64,000 bases of DNA from Pseudomonadota bacterium (GCA_026388275.1 JAPLKB010000021.1:1-64000), one strand, 5' to 3'; counted from the first letter of the stretch, positions 28,195-38,900 are shown. A program made the numbers and translations. Notes: generated from the sequence alone by a model not told the origin.

Positions 28195-28638
28195 TTATTC
28201 CTTGAAGAGTTCCGGATAATTTTCCTTCAGCCAATCTTCAATATCTTCATGGAGTCTTTTTGCCAATACGAGCATCTCGCTTGCCTCCTGGTCTGAGACA
28301 GCCAATGCACGCTCGTAACCACCAATGTTTCGTTTTTTCCGAAACTTGTCAAATTGAGCAATGAGAGAATTATCTGCCTTAATTGTATAGCGAAGCGACT
28401 GAATGACTCTGTAATGGTGGGCTTCACGGGCTGATCGGTATCCGCTTGCTGCAAGCGCTGCAGTGGCCATTTGTAGGGCTGCATTATATGCTATTGCCAG
28501 TTTCCAATGGGAACTTAGTCCTTCTGTTTTGCAATCTTCCAGGTCACGGTCAGCAACCCCAAAAAGATCATTTATCTCGTCAGGGCTTGTCTTATGGGCA
28601 ACTACCCAGCCTTTATTGAGCCAATCTTTCAAGCTCAT
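28195..28638 (-). CDS. HEPN domain protein
   Basis: About 147 aa starting MSLKDWLNKG (ATG 28638, GGAG six nt upstream). All-alpha, with a central NAALQMATAALAASGYR helix and a late KKRNIGGYERALAVS motif, resembling HEPN ribonuclease/nucleotide-binding families that keep an R-x(4-6)-[HY]-type motif. It overlaps the upstream nucleotidyltransferase gene by 26 nt, so they form a coupled pair like HEPN-MNT toxin-antitoxin or drug/stress modules. Confidence 0.8.
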   Translation of the reverse strand: MSLKDWLNKGWVVAHKTSPDEINDLFGVADRDLEDCKTEGLSSHWKLAIAYNAALQMATAALAASGYRSAREAHHYRVIQSLRYTIKADNSLIAQFDKFRKKRNIGGYERALAVSDQEASEMLVLAKRLHEDIEDWLKENYPELFKE

Positions 28639-29224
28639 TCTTATCTCCAATCAAAAATATCATTGGACCATTCAATACCGATTTTAAGAAATGCTTATTC
28701 TCTGCAATTTTAGACCGGATTTCGCCTACAGGATACACAGTAGGATTTATCTCCCTGCCGATAACATTTTGTGCCTCTTGAAAGGCATTCACAACCTCTC
28801 CAAATGTCACACCACCGATAATAAGGACATCAACATCGCTTCCTCCTTTCTCTTTACCGTCTGCAAAAGAACCATAGATAAAGGCAACGGGAATACGATC
28901 AGCAATAGGGGCCAGGGCGCTCCGGAGAGCGTCTCCAATACCAACGGTTTTTATGACTATACTTTTCAGTTCGTTGAAGACAGGACATTCTCTGTTTGCC
29001 TGAAAATAGACTTGCCTGCCCTGTGCTTTTCGTAGGATAATCCCGGCATCGGAAAGCTGTTTTAATTCTCGTTGTATAGGACCTAAGCCAATCCCTGTTA
29101 ATTGAACAATTTGACGTAAATAAAACGTTTCTTCAGGACGGCTGAAAAACAACGAGAGAATCCCCCGCCTTGCTTTGCCGAATAACACAGATGATAAGCG
29201 ATTGTTTTTTATCATTGTAATCAT
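28613..29224 (-). CDS. winged-helix plus nucleotidyltransferase (MNT) protein
   Basis: About 203 aa. The N-terminal ArsR-like winged helix (FYLRQIVQLTGIGLGPIQREL, ILRKAQGRQVYFQAN; ~20-85) is followed by a polymerase-beta NTase with FIYGSFADGKEKGGSDVDVLIIG, the G-S-x(n)-D-x-D motif. The wHTH makes it a likely autorepressor, and a 16-bp palindrome overlaps its start. In HEPN-MNT pairs the NTase AMPylates and silences the HEPN toxin; that is inferred here. Start uncertain (29224 or 29215; a TTG exists at 29263). Confidence 0.8.
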   Translation of the reverse strand: MITMIKNNRLSSVLFGKARRGILSLFFSRPEETFYLRQIVQLTGIGLGPIQRELKQLSDAGIILRKAQGRQVYFQANRECPVFNELKSIVIKTVGIGDALRSALAPIADRIPVAFIYGSFADGKEKGGSDVDVLIIGGVTFGEVVNAFQEAQNVIGREINPTVYPVGEIRSKIAENKHFLKSVLNGPMIFLIGDKNELERLAQ

Positions 29225-29227
29225 ATC

Positions 29228-29243
29228 GGTTACAATTGTAACC
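29228..29243. promoter_or_regulatory. putative operator of the HEPN-NTase pair
   Basis: A perfect 16-bp palindrome GGTTACAATTGTAACC directly upstream of the likely NTase start codon, with a further half-site-like ATTACAAT just inside. Position and symmetry suit autoregulation by the wHTH domain. Confidence 0.6.
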
Positions 29244-29419
29244 TTTTCGGGTACAGCTTGCAATATATTTTGTTTTGACTTCTCATTAATAACTCATCAT
29301 TTTTCATTCTTAACTGCTTTTATACACTCCCTGCCTTTTTCAGCCGGTATTCGACAAGGTTGATAACCGCTTCATAAACTGAGCTTCAATGTTGGGTCTG
29401 ACTATGTATCACGGGAAAC

Positions 29420-29438
29420 GGTGGAAACAGTTTCCACC
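29420..29438. repeat. CAG-centred palindrome, copy 2
   Basis: GGTGGAAA-CAG-TTTCCACC, perfect 8-bp arms with the same CAG centre as the other three copies. Confidence 0.65.
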
Positions 29439-29715
29439 ACCAATCAAATCTCTGAAAATCCAGTACTGACGATGCTTCACACGATATAACTTTAAAACTT
29501 CCTCATGAGATACAGGCTGCCATACGGGAGGGAAAAGTAACCTGTGGGAGCTGAAGGGTTCAAACTATTTTTTATTTGTTCTTAATAGTAGTAGAGCACC
29601 TAATCCGAAAAGCTAATTATAGATGATAAAAGATTTAAACACAGTTTCACCTCAAAGGTCTTCAATTGCAAAGTCAAGTTTGCGGGACAGCAATGTGCTG
29701 AATGGCTTCTATCTT

Positions 29716-29778
29716 GGTTTTGCGGCGGTTTGAGGATTTGCGGACACAGTGTCCGCAAATTATCTGAGGAGGGTTTTA
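29716..29778. repeat. palindromic repeat unit, copy 3
   Basis: The left flank GGTTTTGCGGCGGTTTGAGG is followed by the 25-nt palindrome ATTTGCGGACA-CAG-TGTCCGCAAAT (29736-29760) and the right flank TATCTGAGGAGGGTTTT. The flanks match copy 4 at 29921 while the arms differ in a base-paired way. Confidence 0.75.
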
Positions 29779-29920
29779 GTGGACACAGAAAGTATAAGAT
29801 TTTTACATACTCTTACCTCTTATTTGTCCGGAACATACAATTGACTTGCGCTTCGCTTAAGGGCCTTGTTTTCATAATTCTTTGTTTGTTCCTTCTTGTC
29901 CGCAAAGCATTGTCTGTATT

Positions 29921-29982
29921 GGTTTTACGGCGATTTGAGGATTTGCTGTAACTGTTACAGCAAATTGCCTGAAGGGGTTTTT
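29921..29982. repeat. palindromic repeat unit, copy 4
   Basis: The left flank GGTTTTACGGCGATTTGAGG is followed by ATTTGCTGTAA-CTG-TTACAGCAAAT (29941-29965) and TGCCTGAAGGGGTTTTT. Five inner arm positions differ from copy 3 on both sides so that pairing is kept. Confidence 0.75.
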
Positions 29983-30101
29983 AAGGTGGCGGGAAGTCCT
30001 AACTTTTTTGTCGGAATTCAAAATTCAAGGGCAGACCCCGTTATTTCTTTTCTAGACATCAGACTATTTACTTTTGTCTGTTTTTTCAACACGTGCTTTC
30101 T

Positions 30102-31208
30102 CTATCCCAAACAATTACATTGTAATCCGTTTATCATCATATCGAGTTGTTTCCAGATTGCCGGGTTTTCCTTGCATAGACTTATCGGCATTTCAGCATT
30201 CTGTTGCCTGATTCTATTGATTATGGTCTGGAAAGCAGCAACACGTTTCTTTTCCGGATACCGAAGTTTGGTCCCATCGCTTACAAGCCCATCATTAATT
30301 CGTAATAAAGTAGATTCCGGAAAGCGCGATCCAATATGGTTGACCAGGCCCTTGGACGGTCTGTATTCCCCTATAGTAATACGTGTCGGCTGCACATATT
30401 GGAAGATGGTATCCACAAGACCGATGTAGTCCTCCTGCCACCCTTCGTAAATGATTATCGGGTCAATACGCAAACGTATCTCGTATCCTGCCTTCTGTAA
30501 TCGTTGCGCTGCCAACAAACGTGCTTCAGGCGGCGCTGTTCGATGTTCAAGGTGACGATAAACCTTATCGGTATTGACACTGAAGGACATAATGGATTTT
30601 CCGCCGTGAGGTAATCGAAGCAATCCTTCAACGTTATTGCCCTTGGTGAGAAAGAGCAGTCTTGTTCGTGCGGTGTGTTCAGCTACAAACGGTATAAGTC
30701 TTTCAGCAAATCCGGTAATATCCTCCACCGCCAAGGGATCACAGAGTTCGCCAAGATTGAGTACCCGCAAGGTTTCTGGTATATCGCTTTTATCAAAGGC
30801 CACTGTCTCTTTGAATATTTTTTCATAATTCACGAAATGGGTCGAAATAGGATTCGTACGGAACGTCAAATAAAGATAACAATACTCGCACCAGAAATTG
30901 CAGTTGTTGTATGCTGTCAGCTTGTAGAACTTTGCACACCGTCCAATAGGGTGTTGAAATTGCTCGATAAAAGGACTGGTCCGATTGCGAAGCAGGAGCA
31001 CCCCTCTTTCGGCCAAGAGTTTTTCGATACCCTTCTCCCCGTTGGGAGACGGTGCTTTATCAATCCACCTGAGCGGAATATGTGACCGTTCGGCAATTTC
31101 TTCAGCCCTTTTCTTATCGCATTTGTCACGGAGAGCCCAGAGCTGAGAAACCAGCGAGGTTTTGTCGTGATTATGCAAAAGGCTTTGCTGAGAGTAATTC
31201 ATTATCAT
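30102..31208 (-). CDS. radical SAM protein, spore-photoproduct-lyase-like
   Basis: 368 aa with the radical SAM cluster motif CNFWCEYCYL (C-x3-C-x2-C, near residue 98-107), LNLGELCDPLA, FLTKGNNVEGLL and RLRIDPIII typical of the SPL/DUF-type radical SAM group. It overlaps the end of tcmP by 38 nt, so it is the last gene of the helicase-methyltransferase operon. It ends with a Cys pair (LQCNCLG). Its substrate is unknown; a nucleic-acid or tRNA-like target is a guess from the family. Confidence 0.85.
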   Translation of the reverse strand: MIMNYSQQSLLHNHDKTSLVSQLWALRDKCDKKRAEEIAERSHIPLRWIDKAPSPNGEKGIEKLLAERGVLLLRNRTSPFIEQFQHPIGRCAKFYKLTAYNNCNFWCEYCYLYLTFRTNPISTHFVNYEKIFKETVAFDKSDIPETLRVLNLGELCDPLAVEDITGFAERLIPFVAEHTARTRLLFLTKGNNVEGLLRLPHGGKSIMSFSVNTDKVYRHLEHRTAPPEARLLAAQRLQKAGYEIRLRIDPIIIYEGWQEDYIGLVDTIFQYVQPTRITIGEYRPSKGLVNHIGSRFPESTLLRINDGLVSDGTKLRYPEKKRVAAFQTIINRIRQQNAEMPISLCKENPAIWKQLDMMINGLQCNCLG

Positions 31209-32325
31209 TAATCCTTGTCTTCCTGGAGCGGCTGTAAAGCTTCATTCCTTCAAAACCTTTAAGCAGCTTCTCAACGGTCTTTGAATAATCGCTGTTATTA
31301 TAGCAGCAAAAGAACTCCTTCATGGCTGTTAACTTCAGATTCTTTCTGGATATATGCCCATTTTCTGCTGTTATGTCATAGAGCCGCTTTGTAAACAACA
31401 CCATGTCTTTTGATGCTTCGAGGGGTCGTGTGTCGAAAAGGAATCCTTCGGCAAATTCATGCTTCAAAAACCGCTCCCTTGCTTTATACATAGTCTCATT
31501 CATAAGCAGAATACCGTCTTCATGCCTTGTTCCATAGATAAGCCTGTACTTTGGCAAGTGTCCATATTTCTGTCGAACCGGATAATTGCAGACCATCAGA
31601 AAATATTCGTTCATTTGTTTCATGTAAGATTCCACAATTTTCTGTTCTTTTTCAGCAAATGAAAAGCTCGAATCGGACACTATGTCTTTCCAGTAATCTC
31701 CACCGGCTATTACATCCATTTGTTCTACTGACATGCCTTCCGCGCCACAAAAATTTTCTTCGTCGTGACCTTCCTCGGAATCAAAGCTTTGCGTGTCCAT
31801 TTTGAGAGCCACTAGACCGCACCTGATGAATGCTGTACTATTGAAATTCAACAACACCTCAACGCTCGTATTATGTTCGGCAATTGCTCTGTAAATCTCG
31901 GAAAGTTCTGAAAATGGTAGTTCTTTTATGCCATACGGGTCAACATACAGAAAGATTGTGCTTGATCTTGCCATTGACCTGATGTCATCAAGATAGTTCC
32001 TGAAATCAATCTGTTTTGCCTCAGCAAAGGCGCTGAATGGTTCCAGATTCTTTTGAAGTTTGGCGAAAAGTTTCTTTTGTTTTTCCAGAAACAGACCTTT
32101 GATATCAACACGCTTGTTGTACAAACCTTCCATATGTCCGGCAATAATCAGCGGTGAACCGTCCGAGCCATCCTCGAACCTTCCTGGACCGGCGCAGCAG
32201 TCTATGATACGAATCGGTTTATGCAGAAATTTGACTTTTTCGAGATAAGGCGTCAAGTAATTGCCAAGAATAAAATCTTTGTATTTTGACCATGCTCGTT
32301 TTTGTTTAAAAAAATCATCAGACAT
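31171..32325 (-). CDS. tcmP: three-Cys-motif partner protein (TcmP)
   Basis: About 384 aa starting MSDDFFKQKRAWSKYKD (ATG 32325). The TcmP features are clear: YLTPYLEKVKFLHKPIRIIDCCAGPGRF, a Rossmann-like methyltransferase start, then FLYVDPYGIKELPF and LLNFNSTAFIR. TcmP proteins are named for occurring beside radical SAM/three-Cys-motif proteins, exactly as here. The start overlaps the methyltransferase stop by 8 nt. Enzymatic function is not established. Confidence 0.88.
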   Translation of the reverse strand: MSDDFFKQKRAWSKYKDFILGNYLTPYLEKVKFLHKPIRIIDCCAGPGRFEDGSDGSPLIIAGHMEGLYNKRVDIKGLFLEKQKKLFAKLQKNLEPFSAFAEAKQIDFRNYLDDIRSMARSSTIFLYVDPYGIKELPFSELSEIYRAIAEHNTSVEVLLNFNSTAFIRCGLVALKMDTQSFDSEEGHDEENFCGAEGMSVEQMDVIAGGDYWKDIVSDSSFSFAEKEQKIVESYMKQMNEYFLMVCNYPVRQKYGHLPKYRLIYGTRHEDGILLMNETMYKARERFLKHEFAEGFLFDTRPLEASKDMVLFTKRLYDITAENGHISRKNLKLTAMKEFFCCYNNSDYSKTVEKLLKGFEGMKLYSRSRKTRINDNELLSAKPFA

Positions 32326-35300
32326 GATCGTTCCCCCCTTCACTATCATCCTTTTCTGTGGAACGGTTATATAATGCAGAAACGAGGGTATCAACTTGGG
32401 CTTCGAGGACCGAGACGTCCGTAGCGTGATCAGCTTTCTTTGCCTCCAAGATGCAGTCTACAAGTTTAATAATAGGTGCCTGTTCTTCGGGCATCGCGAT
32501 AGGGACGGGAAGTTTCTTCCAGTCGTCTGGGTAGAGTTGAACATTGTTGCGGCGGTTAATACGCAGAAAATTTTGAGCCATGCTCGAATTCAGCACGCCA
32601 AGCAGATACTTAATGGGGAATGCACGGCTTGTTAGTTCCAATTTCTCACGTCCAGGCAAGTCTGATCGTACTGGCTTTTCGTCATCATAGCGTGCCGTTT
32701 TTTTCAACGAATTATTACGAATGCCCTCCAAGAGATGCCAAGGCAAACAAACAAATATTCCGTGGTTACAGTATAGTCTTTGGCAATCCAGAGCCGCACG
32801 AATGTCTCCAACCATCGGCAACATTATTTTCTCAGTATGCTCATATAGCTCTACGAATGTTTTTCTTCGAAACATTTGCGGAGCCCGAACCGTATCCCAC
32901 TCTAAGAACTTATGTTTTCCAAGAAACCACCGGTTAAGGTCTTTTCCTTCAACAAAGGGTTTGAGATGTATATTATCTTTTTCATCGCTTAAGAGATCTG
33001 AAAGCTTGAAAGCGTTCTGTGCCACTTTCTCGTTGGCATTTACTACCATGCCAACACTAATATAGCAGATATTGGACAAGTTCATTGCTGGAGCATCGAA
33101 ACGGGAGTTTCGCATGTCTTCTGGAAAAAACACCCGGTAATTCAGCTTGCTCTGCTCATCTGACGGAAGCATATTCACTGCACCAAATTCTGGATCATGA
33201 ATCCGTCGTTCCGGCTTCCATTGCTCACCATTGGCCTTCTGGAAGAAATAGGTAAGATTATGAACACCAGCGTCAAAGACCTTTATTTTGCTCAGAAAAT
33301 CAAGGCGAAGTATTCTGCTGTTTTTGAGGAACCATTCCTGGGACTTCTGCGCGTATTTTGAGTGGCAGTAGGCATCGGATACTATCAGTGAGGTTATTCC
33401 GCATGATTTAAGAAGTTTAAAACCTCGTTCCATAAAAGGAATGAAAAGGTCCCATTTCTCCCAGAGTGTATCGTACTGACCGCTCTTTGTGATTTGCTGC
33501 CGTATGGAGAGATGTTCTTCACCTGAATCGGCCCGGACATACGGCGGATTTCCTATCACTACATCAAACCCGTCCGTTATCCCGAACATCCATTCCGGGT
33601 CAAAAAAAGGCGCTGATGCATTCTGATCGTAGGGATCAAAACATACAATCAGTTGAGCAGTTGTTTTATCCAGTCCGTCATCAACAAGGAGTTTTGAAAT
33701 TTCTTCTCGCAATGTCCTGTCTTTTTTCTGCCAGTTAATCTTGTCTCTCCGTGTCTTTGCGGAAAAATATTTATGGCGTATTGACTTAAGGTCCTTTTCC
33801 AGTTGTACAATTTTTTGATTTTTCAGCAAATTCTGGCCGAGTTTTTCCAGACCTATCAACGTATTTGCCGCCACGAACTTGGTCTCAAGGTTCGGCAAAG
33901 CCCTGATGCCGAGGTTTTCTTTGCCAGGCTGTTTCTTTTGGTCTATAACAAGTGAGATAAAAAAGCGAAGTTTCGCGATCTGTACGGCTATAGGCTGGAT
34001 GTCAACGCCATAGATGCAGTTCTCTATTAGGTACAACTTCCTGCCGTAATCAAGTTCATTGCTCCCGAAAGCGTCTTCAATATCTTGCCTATTCTGTTCA
34101 AGCCCGGCAATAACCTGCTCCCGCGCAGCAGTATCGGTAATTCCCTGGGCTTCTTCTATCAGTTTGTCTACCTTGTAAATCTGCCTTTGTTCCCACTGCT
34201 TATTGCTCGGGTCGAGCTTGTGGAGAATATGAACCATTTTGTGGAGCACGCCCATAGGAAAAGCCCCTGAACCGCAGGCGGGGTCGAGGATTTTGCATTT
34301 GTCGATAGTATCAATGAGTGTCTTTGTGTCAGCTTCATTAAAAACATGCTCTTTTTCGGTATATTCAAAGAGCAGATCTATGCTGGCCTGTAAATCTTCT
34401 TCCGTCATGGAAGATTCCTCTAAAAGGTGCCCTTTTAGATATGCCTTCAGTGATTCATCGACCATGTAGTTGACTATTTCTCGCGGCGTATAAAAAGAGC
34501 CGGTCTGTTTGCGGGCCGTGGTCTGAGTTTCAGGGTTATAGCTGGCAAGCAGGTTTTCAAAGACCTTTCCCAGAAGTTCGGGGTCAAGGGCGACCTCCTC
34601 TTCTATGGGCGTATTTTCTTCGACTGTAAACTTGTAGCCTGAGAGGATTTCAACAAGACCCTTTGTTGTGTATTTTTTGTTTTTTGTGCCGTATATTTCG
34701 TTTAAATCTGCTTCATGTTCTTCGGAAAAAAATAGAGTGTCGGGCACAATGGCCTGTTTCCGTGGGTTTCGTGAAAACCCATCGACATAAAGGATCTTGC
34801 CTTCATCATCCGGTTTGTCAAGACAGTCAAAAAGACCGCCGTTGAGAAACGGCACATCTTTAAAAAGGCTCAACGCCTCGGCTTCGTCCACCTTGAAAAG
34901 ATCAACATAGCGGAAGAGGTTTTTAACACCATATTCGGACCTGTTTTGAGGAAAAGCCCCCTGTTTTGTAAAAGCGCGTTCATCCATTTTTTGGTTCAGC
35001 GTACCAAAGAAAAGGTTTTGGAGAATTGCCTGATAATAAGAGCATGATGTTTTGTTCTTGGCAAATTCCTTCAGGATTTTTTCAAGCTCGGTTTTATTGA
35101 AAATAGCCTCCGGCACCAATCCCTTTTCTTTAATGAACCAGATAAAGATTATTCGGGTGATAAGCCGGATCAGGCTTGTGGCATTGCGAATGTTTTCGTC
35201 CTTTTCCAGGTCATCAGGGAAAGAAACCTGTTTCATGGCATAGAAATACCAGTTTGAAAGTTCCCGATAGAAACTTTTGTTCAGCGTGGAAACATTGAAT

Positions 35301-35929
35301 ACTTTTTGCCAGTATTTGTACAGTCCTGAAAATGAAGTGATCGCGTCCTTACCTGAGCGGGCGATTTGCATATCGAGCAAAATCCTCATATGGCCGCTAT
35401 GAGTTTTTTCAATGCTCACATCCTTGAGCATTGTTACCTTACCGACACTTTCGCCTTCTCTCCATTCCTGTTTGTATTTCATCCGCTCGCTGTTGGCAAA
35501 GGCGATGCAATTGCCGTATTTGAAGACTACAGTAACGGGGGTGTAGTGAAAGGTGCGGTTGAATGCCCGTGTTATTTCAGCTAACTGGCTTCTCGTAGGC
35601 AATAAATCACCGTCCCGTTGTTTGAGCGTAACACCGAAAATGACAAGGCCGTCGTAGTCTTTGTCAATTTTCTTCAGCATGGAAGTGGTCCACTCTTTTT
35701 TGAAAAGCTGATTTTGTCCTTCAAAGATAGCGTCATCCACCATGCCCAGTACATACACATCGTCTATGAGCTTGTGAGCATGGTTGTCAGGCTTGTATTT
35801 ATCGCCGAGAATAGCCGCTGGGCTTGCCGGTTCGTCGGCAATATAGTTTACCGGTACCTGCAAATCCTCAAAAAGATTCTTGAGAGCCTGTATGAACGAA
35901 TCTTCTTTGAATGTGCTCAGTCTTCTCAT
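32318..35929 (-). CDS. large class I N6-adenine DNA methyltransferase (Eco57I/PglX-like)
   Basis: 1203 aa. SAM motif I is DPACGSGAFPMGVL near residue 548 and catalytic motif IV GNPPYVRADSGEEH near 793. A C-terminal target-recognition-like part (YLLGVLNSSMAQNFLRINR, YPDDWKKLPVPI) follows. The N-terminal 250 residues include VTLKQRDGDLLPTRSQLAEI but no PD-(D/E)XK that I can see, so the nuclease is probably the PLD domain of the neighbouring helicase. ATG 35929 is 1 nt after the helicase stop. Confidence 0.92.
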   Translation of the reverse strand: MRRLSTFKEDSFIQALKNLFEDLQVPVNYIADEPASPAAILGDKYKPDNHAHKLIDDVYVLGMVDDAIFEGQNQLFKKEWTTSMLKKIDKDYDGLVIFGVTLKQRDGDLLPTRSQLAEITRAFNRTFHYTPVTVVFKYGNCIAFANSERMKYKQEWREGESVGKVTMLKDVSIEKTHSGHMRILLDMQIARSGKDAITSFSGLYKYWQKVFNVSTLNKSFYRELSNWYFYAMKQVSFPDDLEKDENIRNATSLIRLITRIIFIWFIKEKGLVPEAIFNKTELEKILKEFAKNKTSCSYYQAILQNLFFGTLNQKMDERAFTKQGAFPQNRSEYGVKNLFRYVDLFKVDEAEALSLFKDVPFLNGGLFDCLDKPDDEGKILYVDGFSRNPRKQAIVPDTLFFSEEHEADLNEIYGTKNKKYTTKGLVEILSGYKFTVEENTPIEEEVALDPELLGKVFENLLASYNPETQTTARKQTGSFYTPREIVNYMVDESLKAYLKGHLLEESSMTEEDLQASIDLLFEYTEKEHVFNEADTKTLIDTIDKCKILDPACGSGAFPMGVLHKMVHILHKLDPSNKQWEQRQIYKVDKLIEEAQGITDTAAREQVIAGLEQNRQDIEDAFGSNELDYGRKLYLIENCIYGVDIQPIAVQIAKLRFFISLVIDQKKQPGKENLGIRALPNLETKFVAANTLIGLEKLGQNLLKNQKIVQLEKDLKSIRHKYFSAKTRRDKINWQKKDRTLREEISKLLVDDGLDKTTAQLIVCFDPYDQNASAPFFDPEWMFGITDGFDVVIGNPPYVRADSGEEHLSIRQQITKSGQYDTLWEKWDLFIPFMERGFKLLKSCGITSLIVSDAYCHSKYAQKSQEWFLKNSRILRLDFLSKIKVFDAGVHNLTYFFQKANGEQWKPERRIHDPEFGAVNMLPSDEQSKLNYRVFFPEDMRNSRFDAPAMNLSNICYISVGMVVNANEKVAQNAFKLSDLLSDEKDNIHLKPFVEGKDLNRWFLGKHKFLEWDTVRAPQMFRRKTFVELYEHTEKIMLPMVGDIRAALDCQRLYCNHGIFVCLPWHLLEGIRNNSLKKTARYDDEKPVRSDLPGREKLELTSRAFPIKYLLGVLNSSMAQNFLRINRRNNVQLYPDDWKKLPVPIAMPEEQAPIIKLVDCILEAKKADHATDVSVLEAQVDTLVSALYNRSTEKDDSEGGNDHV

Positions 35930-35930
35930 T

Positions 35931-38900
35931 TTAGCTCACAATAAACCAGGTTATTAAATCGACATTGTCTTTATCAAACTTTTGGGATTGATTACCCTCT
36001 GTTTTTATTTTCTGCACAGCTTCCTTACCACCTGATTTCAATTTATTGATCAGATCAAGGGCGGCCTGTCCCATTTTTTGTTTTACGCTGCCGTCCTCCT
36101 GCAATTCTTCTTCTACTGACTGTTTTTTCAACCACAGGCCCAGAGCGTCCGAAAGCCGTTGAATTGCTTCAGGTTCGCCGTGGTCAACGGCCTTGCTCAC
36201 AAAACGGTCGTTTTCTTTGTGTTTTGCGATAGCATCCAGAACTTCTTTCTGATTAAGGAAAACTGCTTCGCCCTGATAATTAACATAAATCAGTTCATAG
36301 CCCCTATATTTGAAATTCTCAGCCCTGGGCGGTTTGCTCGGGTAGCCCATCAAGGCAATAAGCCCATCCTGGGGGCAGAATTCCTTTTGAGCCTGAAATC
36401 CGGTGTAAACTCCTTTAGGCATCTCCTTGAAGGCACGTTCATTTTTATTCAATTCTTCAAATAACTCTTGCCTGTAAGCTTCCAGCGACAGATCATCAAA
36501 ACCCAATCCCTGTTTGTTTGCTTCAATATCATCCCATGTGGATTCCATCTGCTCCAGCATACGCGCTTTCTGCCTTTGTTCCAGATTCTCATCTTCAGCC
36601 ATTCGCCTGAATGAATCTGAAAATTCGAGATGTACCTCAGAGCCTGCAAGTTTCATCTGTGCCATACGTTTTTCAATCCTTCCCTGCAGATTAAGGTAAG
36701 TATTTATGTTATTTGAAGGCCAGAAGTTAATGCAGAATATTTTTTCATTCGGAGAGCCAAGGCGGTCTATACGTCCGAAGCGCTGAATGACACGCACAGG
36801 ATTCCAGTGGATATCGTAGTTCACTACAAAATCACAATCCTGTAGGTTCTGCCCTTCACTTAGCACATCGGTGGCAATAAGGATGTCAATCGGATTTTGA
36901 AGTTTGCTGTATGTTTTCTTATCATTATCGGCAATCCATTCCTGCCATTCATTAAATTGCTCAATAAGCGTCATATCCGGTCTGCCAGGTTCAAATGCCC
37001 ATTCCTTTTCACGGAACAGTTTTGTGAAAGGCGCAAAACGTTCGAGTATAGGCTCAAATTGTTTTGTTTCCCCTTCTTCATCCCATACTCTGGATGCATC
37101 GCCGCTTACCACAGCAATTTTACTGAATCCTCGAGCCTTAAGCTGATCAAAAAGATAATAGGCGGTATCTTTGTACACCGTAAATATGAGTACCTTCTGA
37201 TTGGCCTTGTTTTCCCCGTTTTTTTGCTTTCTGCTGATCCGGTCTATAAGTACTTCCAGCTTATCGTCTTCACTTAGATGATTTGAAGGTTTCTTAAGTT
37301 CTTTTTCAATCTTGCGTTCAAACTGAATCAGGTTGGATTGTAAGAGCTGCAAGGCTTCAATGTCGGCTTTCAGGTCCCGCTTGTATTTTTCAATATTGCC
37401 TGATTTGTCTATATCGGACAATCGAATCAGCCGCTTCTTTCCAAGAGTGAATTCCTCGACTTCTTCCGCAAGATCGTCATCATCAAAAAGCTTAAGCTGA
37501 CCGTCATCCATTCCGGCATCTTTTTTAGTTTGTTCATACTGTTTGATTCTATCAAGGGCATTTTGATGATGTGCCAGAATTTTCTCTACTGTTGATTTAA
37601 AGGAATACCAGGATGACTCAAGCCGTTTAACAAGAAGAATGTACATCATTTTTACCAGGAAGTAATCGCGCTGCTTCTCGTCATGCAGAATCTCCACCTC
37701 TTCTTCCTGCTCAACATAGAAAGACGGCTGATAGCCTGAAAGCATCGGCGGAAAATGGTCAAACAACTCTTCAAAACTTTCAAAATTGCCTATCTGCTTT
37801 GGCGTAATAAATATATTTTCAGGTTTCGTCTTGGGAGGAAATTCCAGACCGTTCTGATGACCTTCGATCATCTTTCTGGTTCTCGCTACGGTAAGGGAAT
37901 CTGTGAGTTTGAAGAAATTGGCAGGAAGTTTTCTGATAAATTCACCGATCCTGGGATTGACATCCTGAGCCCATTCATTGAAGGCTTTTTGCGCTGTTCT
38001 GAAAGTATAATCAAGATTCTTTATATCCAGCGTTTCTTCAAAACCTTTTACATCTCCCCCTGTAATTAGCTTGAACTGGTTTCTAATGTCTATTAACGAA
38101 TTATTGATGGGTGTAGCAGAGAGCATCAATACTTTGGTGTCTTCGTTTCGGGAAAGGATTTCCTCCACAAGGAACTTGTATCGCTTGGATTTGTCGTTTC
38201 TTAAGTGATGGCTTTCATCGATGACAAAAAGCTTCGGTTTCTCATTAACAAATAATTTATCAGCCCTGTCATGATATTTATCCATTAGCTCTGGCGTAAG
38301 GTCGGTATGAAATCGTATGAAGTATTCAAAATGATCTTTTTCAAACCTGGAATTCTGATGTTTGAGATATGCCCGCCAGTTGTTCTGAAGTTTCTTAGGG
38401 CAGATCAAAACAATCTCATGTCCCTGTAACTGGTAGAATTTCATTACTGCCAAAGCGCTCCATGTCTTACCAAGACCGACGGCATCTGCAAGGATGGCTC
38501 CATTGAATTTTTGGAGCATTTTAATCAGGCTCAGAACACCTTTTTGCTGAAACTCATATAAGGACTTATACACAACAGTATTTTCAAGCCTGCCGATTTT
38601 CCGGTTAAATTCCGGATTATCCTTCTCCATCATAAGCTCTTCACCGAAAAGCTCGAAGAGCACCTTGAAATACAACTGTTTAGGCGTGTATTCCTTAAAT
38701 ATTTTCTTTATTTCATCAATAAGATATTCTTTGAAAGGAATTCTTTGAGTTTTGCCGCCCTCGGTAATTATGATTTTGTCGTTGTGTGCCTGCGGTTTTT
38801 TCCAGAGCAGATCAAACCATTCAATCAGTTCTTTGTATTGCAGGTCCGAACCGAAACCGGCAATGTTTAATTCTACATTGTTTGTCTTTTTCAGACCTGC

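Larger units (their letters stand above)
29264..30101. other. intergenic region with palindromic repeat units
   Basis: No intact gene in 838 nt. Plus-strand translation of the two 29.7 and 29.9 kb units gives similar short peptides (GFADTVSANYL and GFAVTVTANCL) broken by stop codons, so they are repeats or decayed coding DNA. The motif GAATTCAAAATTCAAGGGC (30015-30033) is a known style of dispersed intergenic repeat. Confidence 0.5.

Noticed and set aside
29980-30000. GGTGGCGGGAA as a second ssrA attachment site
   Set aside because: Only about 8 matching nt to the tmRNA 3' end, not enough for an att repeat.
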